From contig SMMW01000634.1 in assembly GCA_004794655.1 (NCBI GenBank), forward strand, positions 1,646,501 through 1,710,500: DNA of 64,000 nt. The letters run 5' to 3'. Within the stretch, counting starts at the first letter, position 1, and every line of letters starts with the position of its first letter. The notes under the pieces were generated by a model that worked only from the letters and a program-made list of their open reading frames with translations, ran no database searches and was not told the DNA's origin. The DNA comes from Marisa cornuarietis (lineage: Eukaryota > Mollusca > Gastropoda > Architaenioglossa > Ampullariidae). The translations under genes and the position numbers were made by a program. Positions 25,435 to 38,030 of the stretch are shown piece after piece.

Positions 25435-28080
25435 GTAATATACTTAATATGTACATAGTCAAGCAATATACTTACAAGACACTGACATGCCACATGCCTT
25501 GTACCCACTATGCCTACATACCAGGGGCGTCTCTTGACATGTCACCCTCACATGAACGAAAAAAGGTCCCAAAATGACAGGAAAATATACGAGCTGTATA
25601 CGGGTTAAATGACACTGACAGATCCAAGCTACATCCTGACACGAGCTACATGACATTCACATACTCGAACTACATTTTGACAAGACACTAACATACGTGA
25701 ACTACATCTTGACAAGATACTGACATACTAGAACTGCATCTTAAAAAAGACAAAGACATACCCAAACTACATCTTGACAAGACTAACATACCCGATCTAC
25801 ATCTTGACATAGCACTGACATCCACGAGCTACATTTTGATACGACACGGATAAACCCAAACTACATCTTGACATGATGTTGACAACCTAGAACTACATAT
25901 TGACAGAACAATAACATACGTGGACTAATTCTTCACAAGATGCTGACATACCTGAACTGCATCTTAAAAAGACACTGACATATCCAAACTGCATCATGAC
26001 AAGACATTGACATACCCGATGTATGTATGTATGTATGTTTGTATGTATGTATGTATGTTACATCTTGACAAGACAAGACATTGACATATCCGATGTATGC
26101 ATGTATGTATGTATGTATGTTACATCTTGACAAGACAAGACATTGACATACCCGATGTATGTATGTATGTATGTATGTATGTAAGTATGTTACATCTTGA
26201 CAAGACAAGACAAGACATTGACATACCCGATGTATGTATGTATGTATGTATGTTACATCTTGACAAGACAAGACAAGACATTGACATACCCGATGTATGT
26301 ATGTATGTTACATCTTGACAAGACATTGACATACCCGATGTATGTATGTTACATCTTGACAAGACAAGACATTGACATACCCGATGTATGTATGTATGTA
26401 TGTTACATCTTGACAAGACATTGACATACCCGATGTATGTATGTATGTATGTTACATCTTGACAAGACATTGACATACCCGATGTATGTATGTATGTTAC
26501 ATCTTGACAAGACAAGACATTGACATACCCGATGTATGTATGTTACATCTTGACAAGACAAGACATTGACATACCCGATGTATGTATGTATGTATGTTAC
26601 ATCTTGACAAGACAAGACATTGACATACCCTATGTATGTATGTATGTATGTATGTATGTATGTTACATCTTGACAAGACATTGACATACCCGATGTATGT
26701 ATGTATGTATGTTACATCTTGACAAGACAAGACATTGACATACCCGATGTATGTATGTATGTATGTATGTTACATCTTGACAAGACATTGACATATCCGA
26801 TGTATGTATGTATGTATGTTACATCTTGACAAGACAAGACATTGACATACCCGATGTATGAATGTATGTATGGTACATCTTGACAAGACAAGACATTGAC
26901 ATACCCGATGTATGTATGTATGTATGGTACATCTTGACAAGACATTGACATACCCGATGTATGTATGTTACATCTTGACAAGACAAGACATTGACATACC
27001 CGATGTATGTAACATCTTGACAAGACAAGACATTGACATAACCGATGTATGTATGTAACATCTTGACAAGACAAGACATTGACATACCCGATGTATGTAT
27101 GTAACATCTTGACAAGACAAGACATTGACATACCCGATGTATGTATGTTACATCTTGACAAAACATTGACATATTCGATGTATGTATGTTACATCTTGAC
27201 AAGACAAGACATTGACATACCCGATGTATGTATGTATGTATGTTACATCTTGACAAGACAAGACATTGACATACCTGATGTATGTATGTATGTTACATCT
27301 TGACAAGACATTGACATACCCGATGTATGTATGTTACATCTTGACAAGACAAGACATTGACATACCCGATGTATGTTACATCTAGACAAGACATTGACAT
27401 ACCCGATGTATGTATGTATGTATGTAACATCTTGACAAGAAAAGACATTGACATACCCGATGTATGTATGTAACATCTTGACAAGACAAGACATTGACAT
27501 ACCCGATGTATGTATGTATGTTACATCTTGACAAGACAAGACATTGACATACCCGATGAATGTATGTATGTTACATCTTGACAAGACATTGACATACCCG
27601 ATGTATGTATGTATGTCTGTTACATCTTGACAAGACATTGACATACCCGATGTATGTATGTATGTATGTAACATCTTGACAAGACAAGACATTGACATAA
27701 CCGATGTATGTATGTATGTATGTTACATCTTGACAAGACAAGACATTGACATACCCTATGTATGTATGTATGTTACATCTTGACAAGACATTGACATACC
27801 CGATGTATCTATGTATGTATGTAACATCTTGACAAGACAAGACATTGACATAACCGATGTATGTATGTATGTATGTTACATCTTGACAAGACAAGACATT
27901 GACATAACCGATGTATGTATGTATGTTACATCTTGACAAGACAAGACATTGACATACCCGATGTATGTATGTATGTATGTATGTATGTTACATCTTGACA
28001 AGACAAGACATTGACATACCCGATGTATGTATGTATGTATGTATGTATGTATGTATGTTACATCTTGACAAGACAAGAGA
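25435..28080. repeat. Large compound minisatellite: TTACATCTTGACAAGACA ... (TATG)n
   Basis: The unit is TACATCTTG, then (ACAAG)1-3, then ACATTGACATACCCGATG, then (TATG)n. Unit length varies from about 38 to 75 bp because both the ACAAG and TATG counts vary independently. Copies from about 26000 to 28080 (I estimate 45-50) are nearly identical; copies from 25435 to 25990 are degenerate and lack the TATG expansion. Each unit can form a small hairpin, ACATAC/GTATGT around CCGAT. The many 60-150-codon frames here, with 'GYVNVLS' or 'IHTSGMSMSCQ', are repeat read-through. Confidence 0.97.
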
Positions 28081-28379
28081 TATCCGAGCTGTGTCCTTTC
28101 ACCCTGCTAGGTTGGAAGACTAACAGTAGGGTGGGTGAGAGAGGATGGACAGGTGTTCTGTCGGACGTGTAAAGATTTCTTTGTGAACTTTCAATCCACG
28201 GATTCAAAACGATCTAAAATAAAAGTTTGTAAGTAGCAACATCTTACTGTGGCCTTAAAGCATTTTTTCCTCGTGTATTCTACACCCTCTCTCTTTCAAT
28301 CAGCAAACCATTTTCTGATCATCCTGTGTTTTCTTTGACAATGAGGTCACGAACCGTATATGAGTTTTAAAAAAAGTGA

Positions 28380-29300
28380 AACGTATGTGAATTACAGCAT
28401 ATGTAACCTATGTGAGTAACAGGAATATATGTGAGTGCTGAGATGAAATTTATAAGAAATGAAAGGTATTCTATATATAACATTTGTAAAGTATGTGAGT
28501 TATTACACATGAAATGGGAGGTAGTTATGGGAAGTTAATGTACTTTATAGATTATGAAACATCTGTGAGTGATAAGATATGAAAATTATGAAAATATTTA
28601 TAACACATGAAATGTAAGTTACAGCATATAAAACGTGAATGAGTTTTGTGAAATGTATGTGAGTTAAGATGAAAGGTGAATTATAAAAAAAACGGTAGGT
28701 ATTCAAGTTATAACACATAAAGTGTGAGCTATGAAAAATAAAACAAATGTAAATTAAAGTATATGAAGCGTACGTCAGCGATGAGCTATGAAAAGTGTGT
28801 GAATTAGAACATGAAATGTAAGTCATAGCATACACGACGTATGTGAGTAATAACAAATTATACCTATGTGAGCTGTAATATTGAAATGTATGTAAGTTAT
28901 AAGATTTGAAAAGTATGTGATGTATAACATATGAAATGTAAGTTACAGCATACACGACGAACAACAAATAAAGCGTATGCGAGCTGTAATATTGAAATGT
29001 ATGTAAGTTATCAGATTTAAAAAGTATATGAATTATAACACACGAAATGTAAGTTATAGCATGAGAGGCAAGTGAGTTACAACATAAACCTGTGTGAATT
29101 GTAGCATGTAGGACGTGTGTGAGATATAACAAATAAAACGTGAGTTATAATATATGAAATGTGAGTTATAAAATATGTAATGTATGTGAGTTGTGTGTCG
29201 GGTATGTTGATAATAACGTGACCAGTGTGTTGGTAATAACACATGAAATGTATGTTAGTTCCATGAAATGTATTTCAGTCAGAACCCGTGAAACAAGAAA
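28380..29300. repeat. Degenerate A+T-rich tandem array (ATGTGAGTTATAACA type)
   Basis: Loosely repeated phrases GTATGTGAGTTATAA, CATATGAAATGTAAGTTA and AGCAT. Divergence is high. The 195-codon minus frame 28545-29132 (ITYIS..., HTFQYYSSH) is read-through, not a gene. Confidence 0.8.
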
Positions 29301-29368
29301 ATCAGTAAAACACGAGCTGTAAAATTTCACAGTATCTAAAGTTTTGAAAGTAAAACAGTTCTGTATGA

Positions 29369-29369
29369 A

Positions 29370-29400
<31 letters not shown>

Positions 29401-29440
29401 GTGTGCGCGCGCTCATGTGTGTGTGTGTGTGTGTGCGCTA
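29369..29440. repeat. (TG)n microsatellite
   Basis: TG runs interrupted by GCGCGCGCTCA. Confidence 0.95.
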
Positions 29441-29519
29441 GCGCACCCTGTCCTCTTCACGAAAAAAAGCAAGTTGAGGGACGAGAGTACAACAATAAAT
29501 ACAAAATTCCGATTGGAGA

Positions 29520-29576
<57 letters not shown>
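29520..29576. repeat. (GACA)n tetranucleotide array, about 14 copies
   Basis: Uninterrupted GACA repeats. Confidence 0.97.
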
Positions 29577-29579
29577 TCG

Positions 29580-30385
29580 GAGAACAGTACAAGAAAGACG
29601 TTCTGACAACATCGTGATTAGACATTTCTTCTCAAAACGGATAAAACGCAACAATCTTTGTTCAAATTAAGGAGGGATTTCTCTTTCCCATCGATGTCTC
29701 ACATTATTAAAAACACTTAATGATACGATCTCAAGTCTGCAGAGATTCAATATTTTTTTTTATTTTCACTGTTATGAAACTACTTCCTCTACCTTAGCCA
29801 TGATCTGTTTTCATCATTCTCACTTATCGCCTGGCAGCTGGCAGATGCTGAGAACTTCATAATTATTGCTTTTAAAATCCTCCAAAGCTGTCGTAACAAT
29901 GCTTAATTAGGTATGAAATGTTGGTACCTAAGAAGCTTGGAGATCCCAATAGCAAATTTGATAATGTTATCTAGATGTTATGGTAAAGGTTGGCAATGTA
30001 ACCAAGAGTCGTTATTAAAAAGTAGTCGATGATGTTACAAAAAAAGGTTGATAACTATACCGAAGATGTTTCAACAAAAATATTTCAAAAGAACGTTAAA
30101 ATGTTACACGCATGACCAAAAGTTAAAGAAAACGGCTACTCCACCCGAGCTTGTCGTGGAAGATGGGCAGTAAATGAAAAAAAAACAACGTATACTTATT
30201 ATTCGGATATTTTTCCTCTTTAAACTAATAGCGAATGATGTCACAACAATGTGTTAAGATGCCGAGGATAAACCAGAAAGCCTATTTTAAAACATATTTA
30301 CCGCCAACTAAATTTTGATCAAACCAATTTAATCATGGCTAATCATAGAGAATTTTGTCCGCGATCAATTGACATTGAATAGCTT
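29580..30385. other. No gene seen
   Basis: A+T-rich sequence without recognised elements. Confidence 0.4.
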
Positions 30386-30389
30386 TTAA

Positions 30390-30950
30390 TATGTACGTGT
30401 GTGTGTGTGTGCGTGTGTGTGTAAATGCGTTTATGCGTGCATGTGTGGATGTTTGTTGAATGTGCGTTTCGTGCATGTGTATGTATGCATGTGCGTGTGT
30501 GTCGTGCATATGTATATATGTATGTGTGTGTGTGTGTGTGTGAATGCGTTTATGCGTGGATGTTTGTTGAATGTGTGTTTCGTGCATGTGTATGTATGCT
30601 GTGCGTGTATGTATGCATGTGCGTGTGTGTCATGCATATGTATATATATATGTGTGTGTGTGTGTGAATGCGTTTATGCGTGCATGTGTGGATGTTTGTT
30701 AAATGTGTGTTTCGTGCATGTGTATGTATGCTGTGCGTGTATGTGTGCATGTGCGTGTGTGTCGTGCATGTGTGTGTGTGTATGCTGCGGATGCCTGTTT
30801 GTGTGCTGTGCCTGCGTTTGCATGCCTACATGTCAGCGTGTGACTATGTGTATGTATGCATGAACGCGCGTGCGTGTATGTGTGCTGTGCATCCGTTTGT
30901 GTACCTGTATGTATGAATGCATGCATGCATTTGTGTGTTGTGCATGCACA

Positions 30951-30981
<31 letters not shown>

Positions 30982-31025
30982 TGTGCATGCACATACATGT
31001 GTGTGTGTTGTGCATGCGTCCATTC
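30390..31025. repeat. Compound TG-rich minisatellite
   Basis: (TG)n runs embedded in a longer unit of about 110-130 bp that recurs about three times with GAATGCGTTTATGCGTG, GGATGTTTGTT and TTTCGTGCATGTGTATGTAT; then TG/GCATGCA runs to 31025. All frames here are Cys/Val or His/Thr read-through. Confidence 0.9.
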
Positions 31026-31149
31026 TACATACATGTGATAATGTTGCTGTATATTTTGTGTGTCTACTCGTTTGTGTATAGATGTGTAACAGTGAGTAGT
31101 AATACAATGTGCACATCTGACAGACAGCTAGATATGTCAAATACGTTTG

Positions 31150-31740
31150 CTATAAAAGTTTCGCTCCTTTGTTTGTGTTGTTGAACATTTTAAACACGAT
31201 ACATTTCCATGTTGTGATGCGTTATTTACTGTACACGTTAAAACAATTTTGTTTGATCTCTTTGACAATTCGAAAAGACGAAAACAGCTTCGTGACGCTT
31301 TCATTATTCCAGACATTTCTAGATGCTGTGACTAACAAGATGCAAGATTCACCATCTTCAAGGTGGCAGCGATGGGATTGCTGTGCCCCCCATCTTGACG
31401 TCATGATGGTGAATATCGAGAAGACGGAGGACATCGCCAGCAAATCAGCCCCCAAAATGACATTAAAGCGAATGGCATGCAGGCCAACCGCAGCTACCTG
31501 GCTTACACCCACGCTAAACAAGGCGCACCCTGTATGTCTACTTCTCTGCTTGGAAACTGTTTGCGGACACACTTGGCCATGCAGACACTTACGGGAAGTG
31601 CTGACCAGACACGACTCATCGTCTATGCAGAACACGATGTGGTGATGTGGACATCGTCACCTGCAGACGCTGCTCTGTCAGACTTTGTGTTGAAAGTCCG
31701 ACATGTCATCATTTGGCACATCGCATAGTTAGGTGATTTA
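31150..31740 (+). other. Unassigned open frames, possible exon
   Basis: Overlapping frames on both strands (plus 31169-31645 and 31477-31728; minus 31222-31635). Base composition is more balanced than in the flanking repeats. The plus frame from the ATG at 31477 (MQANRSYLAYTHAKQGAPC...) reads like protein but matches nothing I recognise. No convincing splice sites were found. Confidence 0.15.
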
Positions 31741-32059
31741 TTGTGGCTACACGTGATTAAACAAGCATAATTGTCACAAAGATAACGATGCTTAAGCATG
31801 AGCTCTACGCATTAAAAAAAACAAACAAACAATTTCACGCAAATTCTATGAACAGCACATCTACCTGGCCTGCAACACACCATGACCTACTTGCATTGGA
31901 TACGAAACTTTCGATCGTTTGACCCTCCCAGGTCAAGTGTACTCATGTCTCGATCCATGCCTTAATCACCAGGCTGTCAGTAGACTCGTGCCAGTGTCAG
32001 AGTTAGTGTCAGTCTGGTTCAGTTAACTGGCAGAAATCTTAAAGAGGTTAACAGGACGA

Positions 32060-32720
32060 GACGAGAGAGAGAGAGAGAAAAAAAACAGCCCAAAAAAAAA
32101 CAAAAAACCCCACGCCGTAGCAGGTGCCTCTATACTGGCCGGTGGGGTGTGTGTGGGGGGGGTAGAGGTACGGTGTGCGGACAGCCGCTAGCATCTCTGA
32201 GGGCCGTGCGCCCAGGCGGCGTGGCACTGACCTGAAGGGCGACGGCGAAGGTCTGCGCCAGTCAGATCGGGTCGGGTTGGGTCAGATCTGGGTCAGGTCG
32301 GGTCAAGGCGGACAGACGCGTGGCGTGGCGCCGACGACTCCAAAGACAGCCCAGTCGTTCTGACAGAAGCCAGCAAGTCGACTGAGGGATGCGGCAAGTG
32401 CGGCACAGCGTTTTGCAGCAACCGGCTTGGCGCGCCAAGTGTCCGACTCTCCACCCCCGCAGTCGACTTGGCTCTCGCTCTCGTCCTCGCCCGCCCGCCC
32501 GCCCGCCTCTCGCTGACGACGCGAGCTGTCACGTGCACCCTCCCAGGCACACACCGGTCTACCCGCTTTTTGTCGCCGCCTCTCGCTAGCGTTCCGCGCT
32601 CGCTCCACCCGCTTCACCCTCCTCCAACTTAATCTGCCCCTCCCCTGTCCCCCCCACTCCTCCCCGTCGTCTCGCGTCGTGGACTATCGTGTCCCGACCC
32701 CCCCCCCCTCCTCACCTCCG
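32060..32720. other. CpG-rich patch with GGTCGGGT repeats
   Basis: After a purine-rich/A-rich strip comes a GC-rich segment with repeated GGTCGGGT/GGGTCAG phrases (32260-32310) and CGCCCGCC runs, ending in C tracts. It could be an unmethylated promoter region, but I see no TATA box, no convincing first exon and no coding domain. Confidence 0.35.
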
Positions 32721-32939
32721 CCTTCTTCTGCACCTCCTTGGACAGGTTGAGAGGGTGGGACTGCAAATGCCCTCGATCGTGTGCACGACACGTATTACAT
32801 TGTAACGGTGTTACAACATGGCAACCTGTTGCCCACGCGACCCCATTCTTTCTCTAGAAATTTTAAATCGCTACGGCAAGTCGTCCCATTTAACAGACCT
32901 CCTGGCACTAGACACCCGCTGTAAGGGCAGTTCTGACAC

Positions 32940-34030
32940 TGGACACTCATGTAACGGCAGTTGTTGTACTTGACACCCTATGTAACGGCAAACCTGGCAC
33001 ACAATGTAATAGCAGACCTGACTATGGCACCCAATGTAATAGTAGTCCTGACTATGGCACTCAATGTAATAGTAGTCCTGACTATGGCACCCAATGTAAT
33101 AGTAGTCCTGACTATGGCACTCAATGTAATAGTAGTCCTGACTATGAAACTCAATGTAATAGTAGTCCTGACTATGGCACTCAATGTAATAGCAGTCCTG
33201 ACTATGGTACCCAATGTAATAGTAGTCCTGACCATGGCACCTAATGTAATAGTAGTCCTGACTATGGCACTCAATGTAATAGCAGTCCTGACTATGGCAC
33301 CCAATGTAATAGTAGTCCTGACTATGGCACTCAATGTAATAGTAGTCCTGAGTATGACACTCAATGTAATAGTAGTCCTGACTATGGCACCCAATGTAAT
33401 AGTAGTCCTGTTATTGCACTCAATGTAATAGCAGATCTGACTATGGCACTCAATGTAATAGTAGTCCTGTTATGGCACTCAATGTAATAGCAGTCCCGAC
33501 TATGGCACCCAATGTAATAGTAGTCCTGACTATGGCACTCAATGTAATAGTAGTCGTGACTATGACACTGACTATGGCACTCAATGTAATATTAGTCCTG
33601 ACTATGACACTGACTATGGCACTCAATGTAATAGTAGTCCTGTTATGGCACTCAATGTAATAGCAGATCTGACTATGGCACCCAATGTAATAGTAGTCCT
33701 GACTATGGCACTCAATGTAATAGCAGTCTTGAGTATGACACTCAATGTAATAGTAGTCCTGACTATGGCACTCAATGTAATAGTAGTCCTGACTATGGCA
33801 CTCAATGTAATAGTAGTCCTGATATGGCACTCAATGTAATAGCAGACCTGACTATGGCACCCAATGTAATAGTAGTCCTGACTATGGCACTCAATGTAAT
33901 AGTAGTCCTGATATGGCACTCAATGTAATAGTAGTCCTGACTATGAAACTCAATGTAATAGTAGTCCTGACTATGGCACTCAATGTAATTGCAGTCGTCA
34001 CTATGACAGTCAGCGTAACAGCAGTCCTGA
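32940..34030. repeat. 30-bp minisatellite, about 34 copies
   Basis: The unit is built from CCTGACTATGGCACTCAATG and TAATAGTAGT. Variant sites include CTC/CCC, GTAGT/GCAGT/GCAGA and GAAAC/GGCAC; two deletions give GTTATGGC units and a few units are extended. The period is divisible by three, so several frames stay open (VIVVLTMALN repeats); these are not genes. Confidence 0.97.
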
Positions 34031-34142
34031 CACTCGACGCCCCTCTCTGCGATATTGTCGAGTCCTTGACTGATGGCGGAAGGAGTAGCCCAACGTCAAC
34101 AGAGGAACGTTGCCAAACTAGTAACTGCGGCAAAGGATATTG

Positions 34143-34320
34143 GCAGCCGGGGCATGGATATTTAGAGTCCGGGGCATGGATATTTAGAGTCCGGGGCATG
34201 GATATTTAGAGTCCAGGACATGGATATTTAGAGTCCAGGACATGGATATTTAGAGTCCGGGGCATGGATATTTAGAGTCCGGGGCATGGATATTTAATTA
34301 GAGTCTGGGGGATGGATATT
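34143..34320. repeat. 22-bp minisatellite, about eight copies
   Basis: The unit contains GGGGCATGGATATTTAGAG and TCC; two neighbouring copies carry AGGACATGG instead, and the last copy has an ATTA insertion. Confidence 0.95.
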
Positions 34321-34779
34321 AACGCCACTGAGATAACTTCATAACAACGTCGGAAGGTTACAGGACGTAAGGACGAGGTCAATGAACCTCCGTCGTCGCG
34401 GCAAAAAGTGATAACTCAAACCCTGACTCAGCAATGCCAGAGTTTGACAACACACCACATAAACACGCAGATCAGTTAATGACAGCGAATTCTCTTGCAA
34501 GTCGTTGAAAGACGTTTGTTAAAAGGTTGTTTAAAGCAGGAATAACAAAATCATTTAAATCAATCAGAAGCTAATCTACAAAGAGGAAGATGGTGCATTT
34601 GCCTGTAAGCATTGACAATAAAGCGATGCTTTGTCTGCGACGCACGTGGGTGACAGCAGGGAGGAGAGTGTCACGTGTAGAGACTAAGTGGCTGAATATT
34701 TGTCACCGTCTAATGTTACAGTGGTTAGTGATTGATTGGTGATAAAAGCTACAGATATTAGCATTAACTTAACATAATG

Positions 34780-35165
34780 ATGGGTGACGTGTTGTGACAT
34801 ATACTGATCCACACAATGTAACACTGACTGACGTGTAGCAACGCACACAATGCTAACGCTAAGTGTCATGTATCGATCCACACGATGTAACACTGTCATG
34901 TATCGATCCACGGGATGTAACACTGAGTGACATGAATCGATCCATAGGATGTAACATCGAATGACATGTATCGATTCGCACGATGTAACATTGACTGTCG
35001 TGTATCGATCCACACGATGTAACAATGAGTGACGTATCAATCCACACGATGTAACACTGTCATGTATCGATCCACAGGACGTAACATTGAGTGACACTGT
35101 CATGCATCAATCCACACAATGTAACAGAGTGACATGTATCAATCCACACGATGTAACACTGGAAT
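34780..35165. repeat. Minisatellite, about 32-bp unit with ATGTATCGATCCACACGATG
   Basis: About eleven degenerate copies. The unit also has TAACACTGAGTGAC. It contains the palindrome ATCGAT. Confidence 0.9.
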
Positions 35166-35169
35166 TTTG

Positions 35170-35845
35170 TGAGATCTTTGGTCTGGGGTGAACATAAATG
35201 CCTACTTACAAGCAGTTGTTTATTCTTCATCTCAAGACGGCTCGTGCAAGTATTTAAAATGGTCGCACTAAAAGCATAGCTAAGGGTTAGGGAGCCAGCG
35301 TCGACGATTACGGTTTGCAGAAACTCAGAAAGAACAAGAGAGAGAGATGGAAAGAGAAGGAGAACAGAAAATTAAAAGTTAGAAAAAGAAATGTAAGACA
35401 GAAGCAAACAAATAAGAGAAACAAATAAGGACTCCAAAAAGACAAAGACTGAAATGGAAGAGAAGAAATGGTGTCAAAGATATTTATATAAAAAACGCCT
35501 ACACTATGAAATATTTTTTGTGTGATACTGGAAACGTTTCCACGCTATCAGCAGTGACGTTGGTGTCGTGTCCTGTTTACACAAGTCTGTCTGTGTGGGC
35601 TTGTACCGCATGGCGTCATAGGAAGCAGGTTCTCTGTGAGCACAGCCAGTGTCTTGTAGCCTTGACGCACGCGCACGTCTGCTTTCCACATGTTTATATT
35701 GTAAGCAATATGTCATTTTCGGTGACGAATCACACATCGTATCCTCCTGGCCTTGTCTCGTCTCGTAACCCTAAACTACACTATAGGAGGGCAGCTGTAC
35801 CCCCACGCTACGCCCTCACCTCGCTGTACGTGAACCTCCTTCATA
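35170..35845. other. No gene seen
   Basis: Purine-rich strip at 35325-35460, then balanced sequence with short frames only. Confidence 0.4.
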
Positions 35846-35849
35846 AACT

Positions 35850-36485
35850 CTGTTAGATACTGCAGCTTATATCTCAATCATACACCTCTGACAACACTCT
35901 ACAGCTGTATACCAGTTGTAAGCCCTGACAATGCACTACAGCTGTATCCCAATCATAAACTCTGACAATGCACTACAGCTGTAACCCAGTCATACACGTC
36001 TGACAACACCCTACAGCTTTACACCAGTTGTAAGCCCAGACAATGCACTACAGCTGTATCCCAGTCATACACGTCTGACAACACCCTACAGCTTTATACC
36101 AGTTGTAAGCCCTAACAATACACTACAGCTGTACCTCAGTTGCAAGATCTGACAACGCACTACAGCTGTATCCCAATTACAAGCCCTGACAACGCACTAT
36201 AGCTGTATCGTAGCTCTGACAACGCACTACAGCTGTGTCCAAATCACAAGCCGTGACAACGCACTACAGCTGTACCTCAATTACCAGCCCTGACAACGCA
36301 CTACAGCTGTATCGTAGCCCTGACAACACACTACAGCTGTGTCCCAATCACAAGCCCTGACAACGCACTACAGCGGTATCGTAGCCCTGACAACACACTA
36401 CAGCTGTGTCCCAATCATAAGCCCTGACAACGCAGTACAGCTGTATCCCAATCACAAACCCTGACAACGCGCTACAGCTGTAGTC
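35850..36485. repeat. Minisatellite, about 37-bp unit with CCCTGACAACGCACTACAGC
   Basis: About sixteen copies; the unit also carries TGTATCCCAATCACAAG. Shorter units (TGTATCGTAG...) alternate with full ones between 36190 and 36410. Confidence 0.95.
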
Positions 36486-36489
36486 CATG

Positions 36490-37300
36490 ACATCTCCTGT
36501 GTCGCTGACGTCAAAGCTGATGGCTCCTAGGCAACCGTGACGTAGTCAGCCGTTCTGGCAGTGTCACATTTTCAAATAATACATTTTAGAGGTCCGCACG
36601 TGTCGAGTGAGGGAAATATCAAACCTAAACATGGCGAGAAAGAGGTAGAGAGTCAGAGGTAGGTAAGGTGGTGGAACATTGAAAAGAGGAGACGTGCAAA
36701 AACAGGGAACAGCCGCGCACGCCACTCGATCACCGTAAGGGATACAACTCCACTTCCGAGAGCTTGAAGATATACAGGGTGCTTTGCCCTTGTACTGTAC
36801 TTTTACTAAAGCCGGTCCTCACAGTATATCAATATTATCTACCCTCACACCTTTACTGGACAGTGTCTACCCTCGATTTTCTTGTGCCCTGCCCCTTAGT
36901 TCTGTGTGTCTCATCTCTTTTTACCATTTGTGGTGTAAATTGTTCTTTCAGGGTTACTATATATGGCTTGACCGTGGCTGTTTGCTTCTCTTGACTTCTT
37001 TTTGTGTATATGTCTGGAGTTTCTGATATCACCCAAACCTGACACCAAATTGTTTTTTGACACCACATCACATATATCACACCACTAAAATATGACAACA
37101 CGTTGAATGCTGACCACCTAAATCTAAATCTGACTCCATTCCGTTGTCGATATCTAAGCCCGGCAGAGATTTTGGACATCACACAAATGAGTTCCGATTT
37201 TCTGACATAGTTTGAATCAACCGCATATTTCTGACATATCCGAGTTAGTCTACAATATAGATAACAGCCTGACAGTCTGTCTGTCACTCTGTCATTCCGT
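36490..37300. repeat. Degenerate repeat of TCTGACA(C/T) phrases in the right half
   Basis: From about 37020 to 37290, TGACACCA, TGACTCC, CTGACATA and similar phrases recur at 30-40-bp spacing, probably an old decayed minisatellite. The left half (36490-37020) has no recognised feature. Confidence 0.4.
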
Positions 37301-37380
37301 CATATGCTGATCAGTAAGTCAGTCTCTCAAGTCATTCATGTCGACGTCAGCTGCCCGTGCCCAGATGCAAACTTCATGGC

Positions 37381-37381
37381 G

Positions 37382-37414
<33 letters not shown>

Positions 37415-37515
37415 GCATGTGCTCACAAAGTCTTCCCACACCAGATACTACACCTACCCACACACTCACCCATTTATCTACCCACTAACAAACACACGCG
37501 CACACAGCACGCAGG

Positions 37516-37547
<32 letters not shown>

Positions 37548-37550
37548 CCT
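37381..37550. repeat. Two (CA)n microsatellites
   Basis: CG/CA run at 37381-37412 and CA run at 37514-37550, separated by CACC-rich sequence. Confidence 0.95.
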
Positions 37551-37559
37551 CCTTAGGCT

Positions 37560-38030
37560 GACACACCTATTGGTGAAGTGCGCGGGAGGCGCTGTCCACT
37601 AACTGTGTGCGCGCGCCCTGACGACAGGGCCACTGACAGCGCGTGGGTGGTAGGTGGGGACGTGCGTTGGAGGAGCAGGGTGGATGTGACACAGAAAGAG
37701 AAATTTGTGAATGAACCAGTGACGTCGTCGATCGATCTACTCATTGAGAGGGCGCACGCGCTGTGTGTGGGGGCGCGGGGCGAAGTCAGCCGTCAGATCT
37801 CTCTCTCTCTCTCTTGTCTTCTACTCTCATCTTACAGGAAGAATAACTTCGATATTTAAATAAATCCCATATGTTACGGTGGTATGTTTCGGAACAAACT
37901 ATAGTAAGTGATAAACTGTAGGTTTACACGTTGTACCTTTTTCTTGTATATCTTTCTCTCCCCCCCACCCACTTATAACTGATTCGTGAGTGTGCATGTG
38001 CTTATATGTGTACGCGCGTGTTAAAGAAAG
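37560..38030. other. CpG-rich patch, no gene assigned
   Basis: GC-rich to about 37800, with GTGACGTCGTCGATCG at 37710 and a short (CT)n. The plus frame 37578-37859 has no recognisable domain. Confidence 0.3.

Noticed and set aside
26097..27939. Many 60-150-codon frames (IHTSGMSMSCQ / YVNVLS repeats)
   Set aside because: Read-through of the minisatellite; amino acid repeats follow the DNA unit exactly.
28545..29132. 195-codon minus-strand frame
   Set aside because: Lies wholly in a degenerate A+T-rich tandem array, with Tyr/His/Ser/Ile-rich read-through and no domain.
29369..31184. Cys/Val-rich small 'secreted' proteins
   Set aside because: Translations of TG repeats.
32961..34209. Hydrophobic repeat protein (VIVVLTMALN)n
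   Set aside because: Product of a 30-bp repeat, which keeps several frames open on both strands.
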